DNA of 64,000 bases from Leifsonia sp. Root227. Its GTDB lineage: Bacteria > Actinomycetota > Actinomycetes > Actinomycetales > Microbacteriaceae. A program made the position numbers and the translations under genes. The DNA lies in contig NZ_LMIO01000001.1 in assembly GCF_001428745.1 (NCBI RefSeq), forward strand, positions 768,818 to 832,817, given 5' to 3'. The notes beneath the pieces were generated by a model, which saw only the letters and a program-made list of their open reading frames with translations, was not told where the DNA came from and searched no databases. Shown piece after piece: positions 6,866 through 14,302 of this stretch (its first letter is position 1; each line of letters opens with the position of its first letter).

Positions 6866-6927
6866 GTGAATTCCTCGAACGAATAGACCGGGTACCATTC
6901 CGTTACTTCAACGTAGATCGTTGCCAT
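6847..6927 (-). CDS. Shortened WYPVYS-motif peptide, 26 aa
   Basis: Reads MATIYVEVTEWYPVYS then an EEFTWAQKS tail. It shares the start, the EWYPVYS block and the tail of the 64-aa product at 2920-3114 but lacks the about 30 residues between them. Its 23-nt leader and start codon are nearly identical to those of the gene at 19459-19674. Confidence 0.45.
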   Translation of the reverse strand: MATIYVEVTEWYPVYSFEEFTWAQKS

Positions 6928-6947
6928 GTCGGTGATCCTAACTCTCG
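6925..6947 (-). repeat. Shared gene leader, copy 1 of 2
   Basis: Start codon plus upstream leader match 19672-19694 at 22 of 23 bases. Two unrelated genes therefore share the same translation start region. Confidence 0.75.
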
Positions 6948-7534
6948 GTCTTCTGTTCGATTGCGTACGCCAGTTCGCGCACACTCCATTTGCGCCCGCA
7001 CGCACGACACTCAGCAGACCCAGCCTCCACCGACTCACCCGGACGGTAAAACACCACCAAAGGTCTAAGCCCACCCTCATGCTGGTTCTTCCACCATTTC
7101 GTCGCCTCACAGTCCGGGCATGCGTCCGGAAGATCCTTCTGCCTTGGCGGGTCCAATAGCGCCACGATCGCGTCAGCCCAATTGTCGAGCTGCCTGGTCG
7201 CGAACTCAGGGTTGAAATCGGTTGCCAATGTCGACACATACCAGACCCGCAAATTCTTCGCCGTGTCACGCACGACCGGGCACTGACGGATACGACACCA
7301 ATCCGCAACCTGATGACTGATCTGCATCAACTTCATCAACGCCGCCGAATTCACAATCGAACCCTCAAACGCTGTCGAACCACCCGACGACGTACCACCC
7401 ATCGAAGAACGCACGGCAGCATCCAACTGGTCCAACAGTGACGGCAACACCACGGTCACCAGTTGAGTGTCCTGCATTTGCTTCAACCGTTGCGGGACAG
7501 TCAGACGGTCAACCGCATCCAACAAGTCACTCAT
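6938..7534 (-). CDS. Conserved actinophage protein with zinc ribbon, 198 aa
   Basis: Starts MSDLLDAVDRLTVPQRL; helical N-terminal two-thirds, then a C-terminal zinc ribbon formed by CPDCEATKWW and ECRACGRKW. The arrangement resembles a family seen in actinophage early regions (annotated DUF7341 in my recollection), function unknown. Its start overlaps the methyltransferase stop by 4 nt, so both are co-translated. Confidence 0.65.
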   Translation of the reverse strand: MSDLLDAVDRLTVPQRLKQMQDTQLVTVVLPSLLDQLDAAVRSSMGGTSSGGSTAFEGSIVNSAALMKLMQISHQVADWCRIRQCPVVRDTAKNLRVWYVSTLATDFNPEFATRQLDNWADAIVALLDPPRQKDLPDACPDCEATKWWKNQHEGGLRPLVVFYRPGESVEAGSAECRACGRKWSVRELAYAIEQKTES

Positions 7535-8223
7535 GCTGCCTCCAACGTCAAAGAACGAATCAGTTGTCCGCCAATGAACTCCGTGTACGCAGGCGGGATG
7601 GCTTGCGCGAGCTCGTGCTCGTTCATCTTCCAGTCAATGCCAAGGAGCGCAGCGCGAACGGAGAGCGCAGGCGTGTATCCGCCCAACCGGTTCGGGTTGT
7701 CTCTGTGAACTGGTGTGCGGTGGCGTCCGGCCGTGTATGAACCGGCAACCTGAATATTCGGGTCATGCTCGCACCCGCCGGCACCCATCAGCCACACGTT
7801 CGATTCAAACAACCGGTGGCGCCGCAGCGCGAGAGGTAGCCCGTCAACATCCGGCGCCATTAGACCGAACTCTGAACCGCATAACGTCAGCGGTGCAATC
7901 AGCGGTGCTCCTTCGACGTTTTCGATCACGTACGGCAGTCCGGTCGCTTCGAGCTCGACACGAGTTGGTGCGAGCAGGTCCGGGTGTTCGTTGTCGTGAA
8001 GGTGTGCGGTCTTGCTGTACACCTGGCATGGTGGTGATGCGTGGATGGCGTCGAACTCGTGGCCGTGGTCCCGCAAATACTTGAGCGCGTCTGCCTGGTG
8101 GAACTCGAACGGGTAACGCGGTTGCGGGTCAATATCGACCCCTACAACGTCGAAGCCGGCACGAGCGTACCCGGTGCCGGCTCCTCCTGCGCAACAGAAC
8201 AGGTCGAGTAGTCTCGGTTTCAT
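7531..8223 (-). CDS. DNA (cytosine-5) methyltransferase, 230 aa
   Basis: Transfers a methyl group from S-adenosylmethionine to C5 of cytosine in DNA. Motif I LDLFCCAGGAGTGY, catalytic SPPC motif (IV), ENVEGAP (VI), LRRHRLFE (VIII) and a C-terminal AIPPAYTEFIG (X) appear in order. It is short, with a small target-recognition region, as in phage orphan methyltransferases. ATG 8223 follows AGGAGG at 5 nt. No restriction endonuclease is adjacent, so protection against host restriction or regulation is more likely than a restriction system. Confidence 0.85.
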   Translation of the reverse strand: MKPRLLDLFCCAGGAGTGYARAGFDVVGVDIDPQPRYPFEFHQADALKYLRDHGHEFDAIHASPPCQVYSKTAHLHDNEHPDLLAPTRVELEATGLPYVIENVEGAPLIAPLTLCGSEFGLMAPDVDGLPLALRRHRLFESNVWLMGAGGCEHDPNIQVAGSYTAGRHRTPVHRDNPNRLGGYTPALSVRAALLGIDWKMNEHELAQAIPPAYTEFIGGQLIRSLTLEAA

Positions 8224-8345
8224 TCGGTCCTCCTTTGGCACTCGCAGGTGCAGTCTCCCCACCACTCGTTCGGCCCGTCACATGGTGCATGCTGGCCGCG
8301 CGAGCACGGACCGCAGACTCGGGCGATCGTGCTGGATTCGTACAT
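8220..8345 (-). CDS. Cysteine-rich mini-protein, 41 aa
   Basis: Contains VCGPCSRGQHAPC and DCTCEC, seven cysteines in 41 residues, which suggests one or two zinc sites. Start overlaps the SSB stop and stop overlaps the methyltransferase ATG by 4 nt. Resembles small actinophage proteins of unknown function. Confidence 0.6.
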   Translation of the reverse strand: MYESSTIARVCGPCSRGQHAPCDGPNEWWGDCTCECQRRTE

Positions 8346-8680
8346 CAAAAAGGCGTTTCGTCGTTGTTGGTTGGTGCCGCCCACTGTTCCTCAACCGGCG
8401 CCTTCGGATACCCATCCAATTTCGGGTTGTTCACCGACAGCTCCACTGACACCCGCTGGTTGCCGTCACGGTCCTCCCACGGCTCCCCCACCTTCGCGCC
8501 CAGGAACCCATCAACAGACACCACATCACCCTCAGACAGCCCGTGCGGTTCCTTGAACCAGAGCGTGTACTGGGTTTTGTACCTTTTCCCGTTCGACTCG
8601 TTCGACTCGGTAACTTTCACCCCGTACCCTTTCGAGTTCACACGGGTCACGGTTGCATCCTTGATCTTCACAATGGCCAT
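8345..8680 (-). CDS. ssb: Phage single-stranded DNA-binding protein, 111 aa
   Basis: Predicted OB-fold protein that coats single-stranded DNA during phage replication or recombination. N-terminal IKDATVTRVNSKGYG and the core strand pattern fit an SSB-like OB fold, and the acidic tail NNDETPF matches the C-terminal tip by which SSBs recruit partners. Shorter than cellular SSB. Lies beside the replication initiator and loader-like genes. Confidence 0.7.
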   Translation of the reverse strand: MAIVKIKDATVTRVNSKGYGVKVTESNESNGKRYKTQYTLWFKEPHGLSEGDVVSVDGFLGAKVGEPWEDRDGNQRVSVELSVNNPKLDGYPKAPVEEQWAAPTNNDETPF

Positions 8681-8682
8681 GG

Positions 8683-8817
8683 TTAGCTCGCTTTCAGTTG
8701 TTCGTACCGGTGATGCCGGTAAAGGTTCTTCTCGTACTCGGACAGGTCATCCACGGTCACCGTGGCAAGGAACATTTCAAACGCCGTGTCACAGGGCAGC
8801 ACGTCCGGTGATCTCAT
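8683..8817 (-). CDS. Hypothetical phage mini-protein, 44 aa
   Basis: ATG 8817 follows GGAGG about 8 nt upstream, inside the end of the previous gene. Product starts MRSPDVLPCDTAFEMF and ends in an acidic-to-basic helix. Function unknown. Confidence 0.5.
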   Translation of the reverse strand: MRSPDVLPCDTAFEMFLATVTVDDLSEYEKNLYRHHRYEQLKAS

Positions 8818-9166
8818 TCGTGTACCTCCGCTCAGCCCGCGCCTGTTCCAACGCCACACGGGTGAGCCGGTCGAACTCTGCCCGGTCCAGGGTGATCTTC
8901 GGCGGTTCAATCTGCCTCGGATTCGCAACCCGCTCATCCCGTTCGCGCTGCCGTCGAATGCGTGCCACGTTCGCCACAATGTGGCCGGCCTGCAAGTACT
9001 CGGTCGACTCACGTCGATGCATGACCACGGCTTCGAGCGCGTCTTGGTAGTCGAGGTGGCCGATCTCTTGATGCCATTCGCGGAGGACGATGCCTTTTGA
9101 GTCGATTTCCCGGTTGTCGCCGATCTTGATCTTCGCGAGAACCGCAGCAGTCTCCTGAATATTCAT
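8789..9166 (-). CDS. Helicase-loader-like phage protein, 125 aa
   Basis: All-helical protein starting MNIQETAAVLAKIKI with the pattern TEYLQAGHIVANVARIRRQRER. This resembles the N-terminal helical module of phage replisome loaders such as G39P, which bring the replicative helicase to the initiator. Position directly after the initiator gene (4-nt overlap) supports that. Family assignment is inference; no helicase gene is visible in the window. Confidence 0.5.
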   Translation of the reverse strand: MNIQETAAVLAKIKIGDNREIDSKGIVLREWHQEIGHLDYQDALEAVVMHRRESTEYLQAGHIVANVARIRRQRERDERVANPRQIEPPKITLDRAEFDRLTRVALEQARAERRYTNEITGRAAL

Positions 9167-9903
9167 GCGATTGATTTCCGTTCGTCTTGTTCAGCCAACA
9201 TGCGTCCCTGTTCGAGCACGTCCACGATCTGGTCCTCCTTCGACCGGCGCGGCTGAGTCTTCTCGGCACGCTCCTGATCGGACAGCAACCAGTTCTTCCA
9301 CGTGCGAACCCAATCAATGCGGGTCGCGTTCTTGGTCGCCGACGTGTAGTGGTTGACGAACTTGTCCGTGGATCGTTTCCCGTTCACCAGCGGCGTGTTT
9401 TCTCTGGCCCAAATCACCATGTCGGGTGTGACCTCGAAGTTGTCTGGTATCCGGGTGCCGCGGTTAGCAGCTCTAACACCTTTAGGTGTTAGGTCGGGAC
9501 TGGGATGGGACTGGGATGGGGTTACCCGAACTTCTTCCGAAGTTCCGTCGATGTTCAGGCGAACGTTCGGCGTAACACCTTTCTTCGCCGCACGCACCTT
9601 CCGCATCCGCTCCTGAGCAGCGGCGCGCTCTGCCTCTACCGCTGTTTTCAAGGGCTGGTAGTCTTCCCAATCCTTGAACTGGTAGCCGGCCGGAGCATCC
9701 AACCAGAGGTCCGCGGACACCAATTCTTGTGCGTGGCGGGTGTCTCCGCCGAGGCGTGACACCGTTTTGGCGGGCACGTAGCCGTCGGTTAGATATTTGG
9801 CGCACCACGACCCGCAGAGCGCCCATAGGCCTACGGCGGTTAGCGACAGTTCGACTACTTTCGGATGGCCGTGGAATCCGTCATCCACCTTGAACCAGGG
9901 CAC
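9163..9903 (-). CDS. Phage replication initiator (replisome organizer-like), 246 aa
   Basis: N-terminal winged-helix-like domain (MPWFKVDDGFHGHPKV, ALCGSWCAKYLTDGYVP) typical of actinophage replication proteins, a charged linker, and a C-terminal DnaD-like region around DKFVNHYTSATKNATRIDWVRTWKNW. It would bind the phage origin and assemble the replisome with the loader-like and SSB neighbours. GTG 9903 is preceded by GGAGG; the start is inferred from that. Confidence 0.7.
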   Translation of the reverse strand: MPWFKVDDGFHGHPKVVELSLTAVGLWALCGSWCAKYLTDGYVPAKTVSRLGGDTRHAQELVSADLWLDAPAGYQFKDWEDYQPLKTAVEAERAAAQERMRKVRAAKKGVTPNVRLNIDGTSEEVRVTPSQSHPSPDLTPKGVRAANRGTRIPDNFEVTPDMVIWARENTPLVNGKRSTDKFVNHYTSATKNATRIDWVRTWKNWLLSDQERAEKTQPRRSKEDQIVDVLEQGRMLAEQDERKSIA

Positions 9904-10035
9904 TCATGTCACCTCCTTCAGTGTTCGTTCGAGGACGTCCCATTCGGCTTGTTCGGCTGGTGCGAGTGGTTCGTATGTGCCGTCCGCGTTTTGGAGTACC
10001 CAGCCGAGTGTTGGATGGCGTATGGGTGTTGTCAT
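9904..10035 (-). CDS. Hypothetical phage mini-protein, 43 aa
   Basis: Starts MTTPIRHPTLGWVLQNADG; coupled by ATGA overlap to the gene before it. Contains a strand-turn-strand N-terminus and an acidic helix. Function unknown. Confidence 0.55.
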   Translation of the reverse strand: MTTPIRHPTLGWVLQNADGTYEPLAPAEQAEWDVLERTLKEVT

Positions 10036-10391
10036 AGCCGCATCCTTTTCCGGTCGTACTCGGCCTCCCCGGACGCGACGAACGCTGCAGTGATTGTTGG
10101 GCGCCGGTATTGTCGCGCCATCCGCATCACCACTTCTGGTGAACGTTCCACGAGCTGCGGAACGATCAGCGGTGATTCGCCCTGGTCCAGTAGGAACTGG
10201 ATTTCGTCTAGGAGTTCGTCGCCACGTAATGGCAGTTCGATGTGTCTTAGTGACGTGCCGACGTGTTGTTTGGTGGTTCCGTCTGCGTATTCGATGACGT
10301 ATTTGCCGCGAATGTATCCGGTGATTACGGCTTCGCGGGGGTCGTATCGGTAGTAGACGGGCGCTCCGAGCGCGAACCTGTCGTGGTTCAT
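10032..10391 (-). CDS. Hypothetical phage protein, 119 aa
   Basis: N-terminal half has an SH3/Tudor-like strand pattern (GAPVYYRYDPREAVITGYI, KYVIEYADGTTK); the C-terminal half is helical and basic. Both ends overlap neighbours by 4 nt. No recognised family. Confidence 0.6.
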   Translation of the reverse strand: MNHDRFALGAPVYYRYDPREAVITGYIRGKYVIEYADGTTKQHVGTSLRHIELPLRGDELLDEIQFLLDQGESPLIVPQLVERSPEVVMRMARQYRRPTITAAFVASGEAEYDRKRMRL

Positions 10392-10651
10392 GCTGCACCT
10401 GCACGTCGGAGGCGTGATCGTTGCTTTTCGTCTAGCCCGCCGAGTACGCCGAAGTCTTCACTGTCGGAGTATTGGAGAGCGTCTGTCAGGCATTGGCGTT
10501 TCACTGGGCAGGTCGCGCAGACTCGTTTCGCTTTCTCGGTTTCGGATGTGCCGAGTGGTTGGAAGAACAGTTCGGTGTCCCTGTTTTTGCAGGCTGCGTG
10601 TTCTTCCCAGTTCGTTTCGTCGCGTACCAGCAGGTCGAGTGCGGTTTTCAT
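10388..10651 (-). CDS. WhiB-family iron-sulfur regulator, 87 aa
   Basis: Wbl protein expected to bind a 4Fe-4S cluster and act with the primary sigma factor at promoters. Cysteines C21, C45, C48 and C54 (VCATCPVKRQC) are all present, followed by the G-[V]-L-G-G turn and a basic tail (DEKQRSRLRR). Start at ATG 10651 overlaps the upstream stop by 4 nt. Phage Wbl proteins are known to interfere with host Wbl functions; whether this one does is unknown. Confidence 0.85.
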   Translation of the reverse strand: MKTALDLLVRDETNWEEHAACKNRDTELFFQPLGTSETEKAKRVCATCPVKRQCLTDALQYSDSEDFGVLGGLDEKQRSRLRRAGAA

Positions 10652-11199
10652 GCGAGTTCGGCTTTCTTCCGGTCTTTCGCGGCAACGATTTCGGGGATGG
10701 TTGCGACGCCGGATTGTTTGGCGTCGTCCCATGCGGCAGCGAGTTGGGCGATCGTGGTTGCTGCGTCGAACACGTCAACCCATTCCTGCACGTCAACAGA
10801 CGGTGCTGATGGTGCGGCGGCGAGAGGTTCGACCGTGTACGGGGCGCGTTTGCCACGAGTCACCGTCAGCGGCATCGTCAACGGCTTGTCAATGTGTGAC
10901 ATGTGCGAGATCCTGATCCCGCCGGTCACGTCCTTGCCGAACCGGATTGACGTGTCGTTGTACAGGGTGAGCTGCCGGCCGATGTATACCGAAGCTTCCG
11001 GTCCCCAAGCGTGCACCAGGACCCTTCTCATCGACTTACCGGGCCTGTACGTACGGCCCGGGAACTCGGTGACGTGTAGGAACACGGGCTGCTCGGACGT
11101 TCCGGCTTCCACGTTGGTGATGGTGACGGTGACCGGGGTGACGAGATCGTCTGCGTTCACCTGCTGGCTGTTCGGCTGGATCGTTGTTGAAATGTCCAA
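10648..11199 (-). CDS. Conserved phage protein beside exonuclease, 183 aa
   Basis: Starts MDISTTIQPNSQQVNADD; beta-rich body with HVTEFPGRTYRPG and VHAWGPEASVYIGRQ, and a C-terminal helical segment (AAAWDDAKQSGV). Similar proteins occur in actinophages near RecE/RecB-type nucleases, so a recombination-accessory role is possible; sequence alone does not show it. Confidence 0.55.
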   Translation of the reverse strand: MDISTTIQPNSQQVNADDLVTPVTVTITNVEAGTSEQPVFLHVTEFPGRTYRPGKSMRRVLVHAWGPEASVYIGRQLTLYNDTSIRFGKDVTGGIRISHMSHIDKPLTMPLTVTRGKRAPYTVEPLAAAPSAPSVDVQEWVDVFDAATTIAQLAAAWDDAKQSGVATIPEIVAAKDRKKAELA

Positions 11200-11204
11200 T
11201 TTGA

Positions 11205-11459
11205 TCAGCCCCTTTCTGGTGGATAGGTCAGGTCATAGATCATCAGTGCGTCCAACGTCCAGTTGGCACCAGTGAGCGCGGCGGCTATATGTCTTCCGCA
11301 AGCGAAATACCGGATGATCGGAGCAAGCCGCTCGGGGTGATCGTCCTCAAACTCGCCTATCGACCAACGTGCGAACGCATCACAGCGGTCGCATTTGGGG
11401 TAGTAGGGGTTCGGGTCGTCCACAGATGACCACGCCCACGGGGGTTTTCGGTCATTCAT
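11205..11459 (-). CDS. Zinc-type phage protein, 84 aa
   Basis: Starts MNDRKPPWAWSSVDD; KCDRCDAFARW and the later FACGRHIAAAL give a C-x2-C...C-x2-H arrangement like that in the protein at 1904-2113. Its ATG overlaps the nuclease stop. Function unknown. Confidence 0.6.
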   Translation of the reverse strand: MNDRKPPWAWSSVDDPNPYYPKCDRCDAFARWSIGEFEDDHPERLAPIIRYFACGRHIAAALTGANWTLDALMIYDLTYPPERG

Positions 11460-12316
11460 CAGATCCTGATCTCTTCTTCGTATCGTGCTTCGTGGTCGTA
11501 AACCATCCATGCGGGCGGGTCGAGGAACTGCACGTCGGTGTCGTACCCGGGCCACACGCCTGTCTCTACGCATTCGCGGTAGATGCGTCGTGCTTCGGCC
11601 GCTTTCGTGCGACCCATTTCGACCCACAGTTCGGGGAGACGGTGCACAGCCACCTCGTACGGGGCGGACTTCTCGACAACGATGAAGTAGAAGGCGCCAA
11701 GTGGTACACCGGTTGCTGCGTCGTGTACGTCGTCATACCAAGCTTCCTGCACGTCGTAACCCCACTTGGCAACCGACTTAGCAAACCCGGACGGTGTTGC
11801 ATCGTCGGTTGTTTTCAGGTCAACCGCGGCGCCATCACTCGAGAGTGCGTCGAACCGTGCGCGAACCGGCACACCATCAATCTCGGCGAACACGGACACT
11901 TCACGTCCGGTCGCCCATTCGAGGATCGGGCCGGCAGTCGGGTGTTTGAGGACAGCTTCGGCCATCCCGTCAACCCTGCGCGCGTCTGCTGCACCGATGG
12001 GTACGAGCCCGTTCGCGCGTTGCTCCTGCTCCCATGCGACCGTCTCCTTCTTCGTGGAAACTGCGCCAGATGGTGTCAGGTGTTCTTTCGGGTAGATGAC
12101 GATTCGTGAACCGATGCCCAGAACTTTCGAGTGCGTCGCCGTTCCAATATCAAAAGCAACGGTGTCGCGGCGGTGTGTTTGCGCGTACTGGAACTTCCTT
12201 GGTGAACCCTTGTACTCAGGTAGCAGCATCCGTGCACCCGTAGACGACAAAGCCGGATGCGCATGGTACTCAGCATCCGGCAGATCGTGGACAACACCCT
12301 CAAGGTTTGGCGGCAT
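11459..12316 (-). CDS. PD-(D/E)XK exonuclease, RecE/RecB-like, 285 aa
   Basis: Predicted phage exonuclease acting on DNA ends for recombination. The RecB-family signature order is visible: GTATHSKVL (conserved H), RARFDAL (D), AVDLKTT (D-x-K) and QEAWYDD (Q and Y). The N-terminus (LPDAEYHAHPALSSTGARMLL) matches RecE/DUF3799-type nucleases. Overlaps the MmcB-like gene by 17 nt; together with RusA these form a recombination set. Confidence 0.75.
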   Translation of the reverse strand: MPPNLEGVVHDLPDAEYHAHPALSSTGARMLLPEYKGSPRKFQYAQTHRRDTVAFDIGTATHSKVLGIGSRIVIYPKEHLTPSGAVSTKKETVAWEQEQRANGLVPIGAADARRVDGMAEAVLKHPTAGPILEWATGREVSVFAEIDGVPVRARFDALSSDGAAVDLKTTDDATPSGFAKSVAKWGYDVQEAWYDDVHDAATGVPLGAFYFIVVEKSAPYEVAVHRLPELWVEMGRTKAAEARRIYRECVETGVWPGYDTDVQFLDPPAWMVYDHEARYEEEIRI

Positions 12317-12776
12317 CGTCCACCCCCGCGTCGTAGCTGTTGCGACGCCCAGATGCCCGGTACGCCAACGTCTGAATTACGCCCTGAGGAAGCGGTTCGG
12401 GGTAGCGGTTGATTGTCGCTTTTCTCCGCACCTCAACCGTTCCGTTCTCGTGAATCCACCAAAGACCAGCACCGTAAACAGGGGGGCGCTCAAGTAGCCC
12501 AGCGGGGACCGCGTACACGAACCGATGAGTCACCAGCGCCCACGGCCGGACCTTTGCCCACGATTCGCGCCGAGCATCGGCGACGGACACCTTGACTTCG
12601 ATAGCGGTACGTTGCAGCGTCTCGAACATGAGGGCATCGATCCTGCGCGTGCTCGGTTCCCTAACCTCGGGATCGAGGGAGGAAATGGCCGTTTCGTCTT
12701 TGATCGTCAGCTCGGTGACCATCGCAGCATTTCGATGTGCGACCCGCAATGCCGCGATTACCTCGGAGGACAGCAT
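12300..12776 (-). CDS. MmcB-like PD-(D/E)XK nuclease, 158 aa
   Basis: RRIDALM and AIEVKVS supply the D...E-x-K nuclease core, with LVTHRFVYAVPAGLL as the following strand, as in the MmcB/DNA-repair family. ATG 12776 lies after a strong AGGAGG site. Likely processes phage DNA in repair or recombination; substrate unknown. Confidence 0.65.
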   Translation of the reverse strand: MLSSEVIAALRVAHRNAAMVTELTIKDETAISSLDPEVREPSTRRIDALMFETLQRTAIEVKVSVADARRESWAKVRPWALVTHRFVYAVPAGLLERPPVYGAGLWWIHENGTVEVRRKATINRYPEPLPQGVIQTLAYRASGRRNSYDAGVDDAAKP

Positions 12777-12850
12777 CGGTCCTCCTTATCGTCTGCCGCG
12801 TTGATGTACCGTTCACCGGTCGCATCTGTGTCCAACGGCTCATCAGTCAT
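12758..12850 (-). CDS. Hypothetical mini-protein, 30 aa
   Basis: AAGGAG precedes ATG 12850, which overlaps the upstream stop by 4 nt. Reads MTDEPLDTDATGERYIN and ends EDRCCPPR inside the nuclease gene. The strong ribosome site supports translation, perhaps to couple nuclease expression. Confidence 0.5.
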   Translation of the reverse strand: MTDEPLDTDATGERYINAADDKEDRCCPPR

Positions 12851-13011
12851 GGTCGTTCTCCTTCGTGGAATGCGATCAGGTCGTGAACTTCACCGATCGT
12901 GTCGCCGAACAACTTGGCCGAGTTCTTTACGGCCACGAACTGGTGGTGGTAGTAGGCGTGCTGGTCGTCGTCCCAGTTCGTCGGACGCACCCGCCAACGC
13001 GTATCAGACAT
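12847..13011 (-). CDS. Hypothetical phage protein, 54 aa
   Basis: Starts MSDTRWRVRPTNWDDD with a His-rich AYYHHQF segment and an amphipathic helix. Overlaps the upstream gene by 8 nt. Too short for most gene callers; overlap pattern supports it. Function unknown. Confidence 0.55.
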   Translation of the reverse strand: MSDTRWRVRPTNWDDDQHAYYHHQFVAVKNSAKLFGDTIGEVHDLIAFHEGERP

Positions 13012-13204
13012 CCTTCAGCCCGGTCAGCTTGATGGAGACGGCCTCAGCGCGGTCGCGTATCTTCCACGCCTGATCCTCGGTGGCGATGTAATAGAGAAGG
13101 TCACTAAGTTCGTCCGCGAATTCGAAGATGGCGTTCACTTCCGTTCCGTGCGGGTTGAGTTTGAGTAACGCCGCTGCGGCGTGAATGCTTCGTGCCTGGG
13201 TCAT
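13004..13204 (-). CDS. Hypothetical helical phage protein, 66 aa
   Basis: Starts MTQARSIHAAAALLKL; two to three amphipathic helices with an acidic middle (FEFADELSDLLYY). ATG overlaps the HNH stop by 4 nt. Before the HNH gene arrived it was probably coupled directly to RusA. Function unknown. Confidence 0.6.
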   Translation of the reverse strand: MTQARSIHAAAALLKLNPHGTEVNAIFEFADELSDLLYYIATEDQAWKIRDRAEAVSIKLTGLKDV

Positions 13205-13716
13205 GCGAGTCTCCGGATCTTGATGTCAACGCCAGACGCCTTTGCCTTGTTCTCGCTGGCGCGCAGTCGGTTACATGTCCGGCATTTTCGGCCGGCGTTG
13301 TAGTAGGTGTTTTGAGGGGTGTAGTCGTGCCCGGATGGGCACTGCTTTTTCCTGGCGTTCTCGTGCGTGCCGTGGGATAGTGCGTCCCGGGCATTCGCGG
13401 CATGCGTGTCCCACCGCAAGTTCTCGATGCGGTTGTCTGCGGGGTCGCCGTTGTTGTGGCAGCCCTCGGTACCGGCTGGTGGCGCGCCGACGAAAGCCAG
13501 GAGCACGAGCCTGTGTACTAGCCAGGTGGTCTCGGAACCATCGACACATATCTGGACTCTCATGTGCCCGCTGCGGGACGGCCGGGCGGCCAGCGTCCGA
13601 CCAGGTCGGATCTTCTCGGAGTTCTTCCAGGCGCGGGACACTGACCTGATCCGCCCGGCGGAACTTGCTTCGTAGTACCCCTCGAGCCCGGGGATCGCTC
13701 GCCATTCTTCGTTCAC
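13201..13716 (-). CDS. HNH homing endonuclease (NUMOD4), 171 aa
   Basis: Free-standing site-specific DNA endonuclease. N-terminal NUMOD4 motif (EEWRAIPGLEGYYEAS), then the HNH core VHRLVLLAFVG...CHNNGDPADNRIENLRW, then a C-terminal zinc module CPSGHDYTP...KCRTCNRLR. The final residues GVDIKIRRLA mimic the RusA tail GVDVKVRRLA that ends immediately upstream. GTG 13716 overlaps the RusA stop (GTGA). Likely a selfish gene inserted at the end of rusA. Confidence 0.85.
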   Translation of the reverse strand: MNEEWRAIPGLEGYYEASSAGRIRSVSRAWKNSEKIRPGRTLAARPSRSGHMRVQICVDGSETTWLVHRLVLLAFVGAPPAGTEGCHNNGDPADNRIENLRWDTHAANARDALSHGTHENARKKQCPSGHDYTPQNTYYNAGRKCRTCNRLRASENKAKASGVDIKIRRLA

Positions 13717-14114
13717 GCTAGCCGCCTTACCTTTACGTCGACCCCCGCGCCTTCATCCGCATATTTCTTGACTGCATGCAGCGACAAAACCAGGCTGTCA
13801 TCAGTCCAAACCCTTGCCGCAGTCAACGCATCCAGGACAGCGCGGGAGAGCTTGTCCACATCGGGCCGGGTGGTTGGGTGCACACGTTTCACCGTTTTGG
13901 GTCGTGGTAGCCAGAAGTCGAGTAGCACGTACACGGCCTCATCGAAACCTTCGCGACCGGATAACGCGTCAACAGCGGCGGCGGTGACCGTTTTGCGCCA
14001 CGGTGCCAACTTCTTGTTCGACTCGTAGATGCGGCCGAAACGCGACACGGCATGCGAACCCTGCGGTACCGGTGTGCCCTCGACCGTGAAGTAGAGGGTT
14101 TCCAGGTCGTTCAT
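13713..14114 (-). CDS. rusA: RusA-family Holliday junction resolvase, 133 aa
   Basis: Cuts four-way DNA junctions during phage recombination or DNA processing before packaging. The N-terminal FTVEGTPVPQGSHAV and the catalytic region RPDVDKLSRAVLDAL...VWTDDSLV carry the conserved aspartates and lysine; length fits the family. It ends GVDVKVRRLA, a tail copied in the following HNH gene. Coupled by 4-nt overlap to a small membrane protein upstream. Confidence 0.85.
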   Translation of the reverse strand: MNDLETLYFTVEGTPVPQGSHAVSRFGRIYESNKKLAPWRKTVTAAAVDALSGREGFDEAVYVLLDFWLPRPKTVKRVHPTTRPDVDKLSRAVLDALTAARVWTDDSLVLSLHAVKKYADEGAGVDVKVRRLA

Positions 14115-14302
14115 GATGCGTCTGCTTTGTGTGACAGGACCGCACCAACCGCGACCAGGATCAGCGCCGTCACACCCGCACCACTACTACCCGACACTGC
14201 TGCCGCACCGAAAAGGATGATGGCTGCAACCCATGCGGTCACAGCCATCCGGCCCAACAGTTGCGTATGCGACAAATGATGCCGCGGGGTGTGAATGGTC
14301 AT
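14111..14302 (-). CDS. Small phage membrane protein, 63 aa
   Basis: Two hydrophobic spans (TAWVAAIILFGAAAVSG and AGVTALILVAVGAVL) joined by a Gly/Ser turn, with a short His-rich N-terminus. Overlaps both neighbours by 4 nt. Possibly a membrane-targeted phage effector; function unknown. Confidence 0.6.
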   Translation of the reverse strand: MTIHTPRHHLSHTQLLGRMAVTAWVAAIILFGAAAVSGSSGAGVTALILVAVGAVLSHKADAS

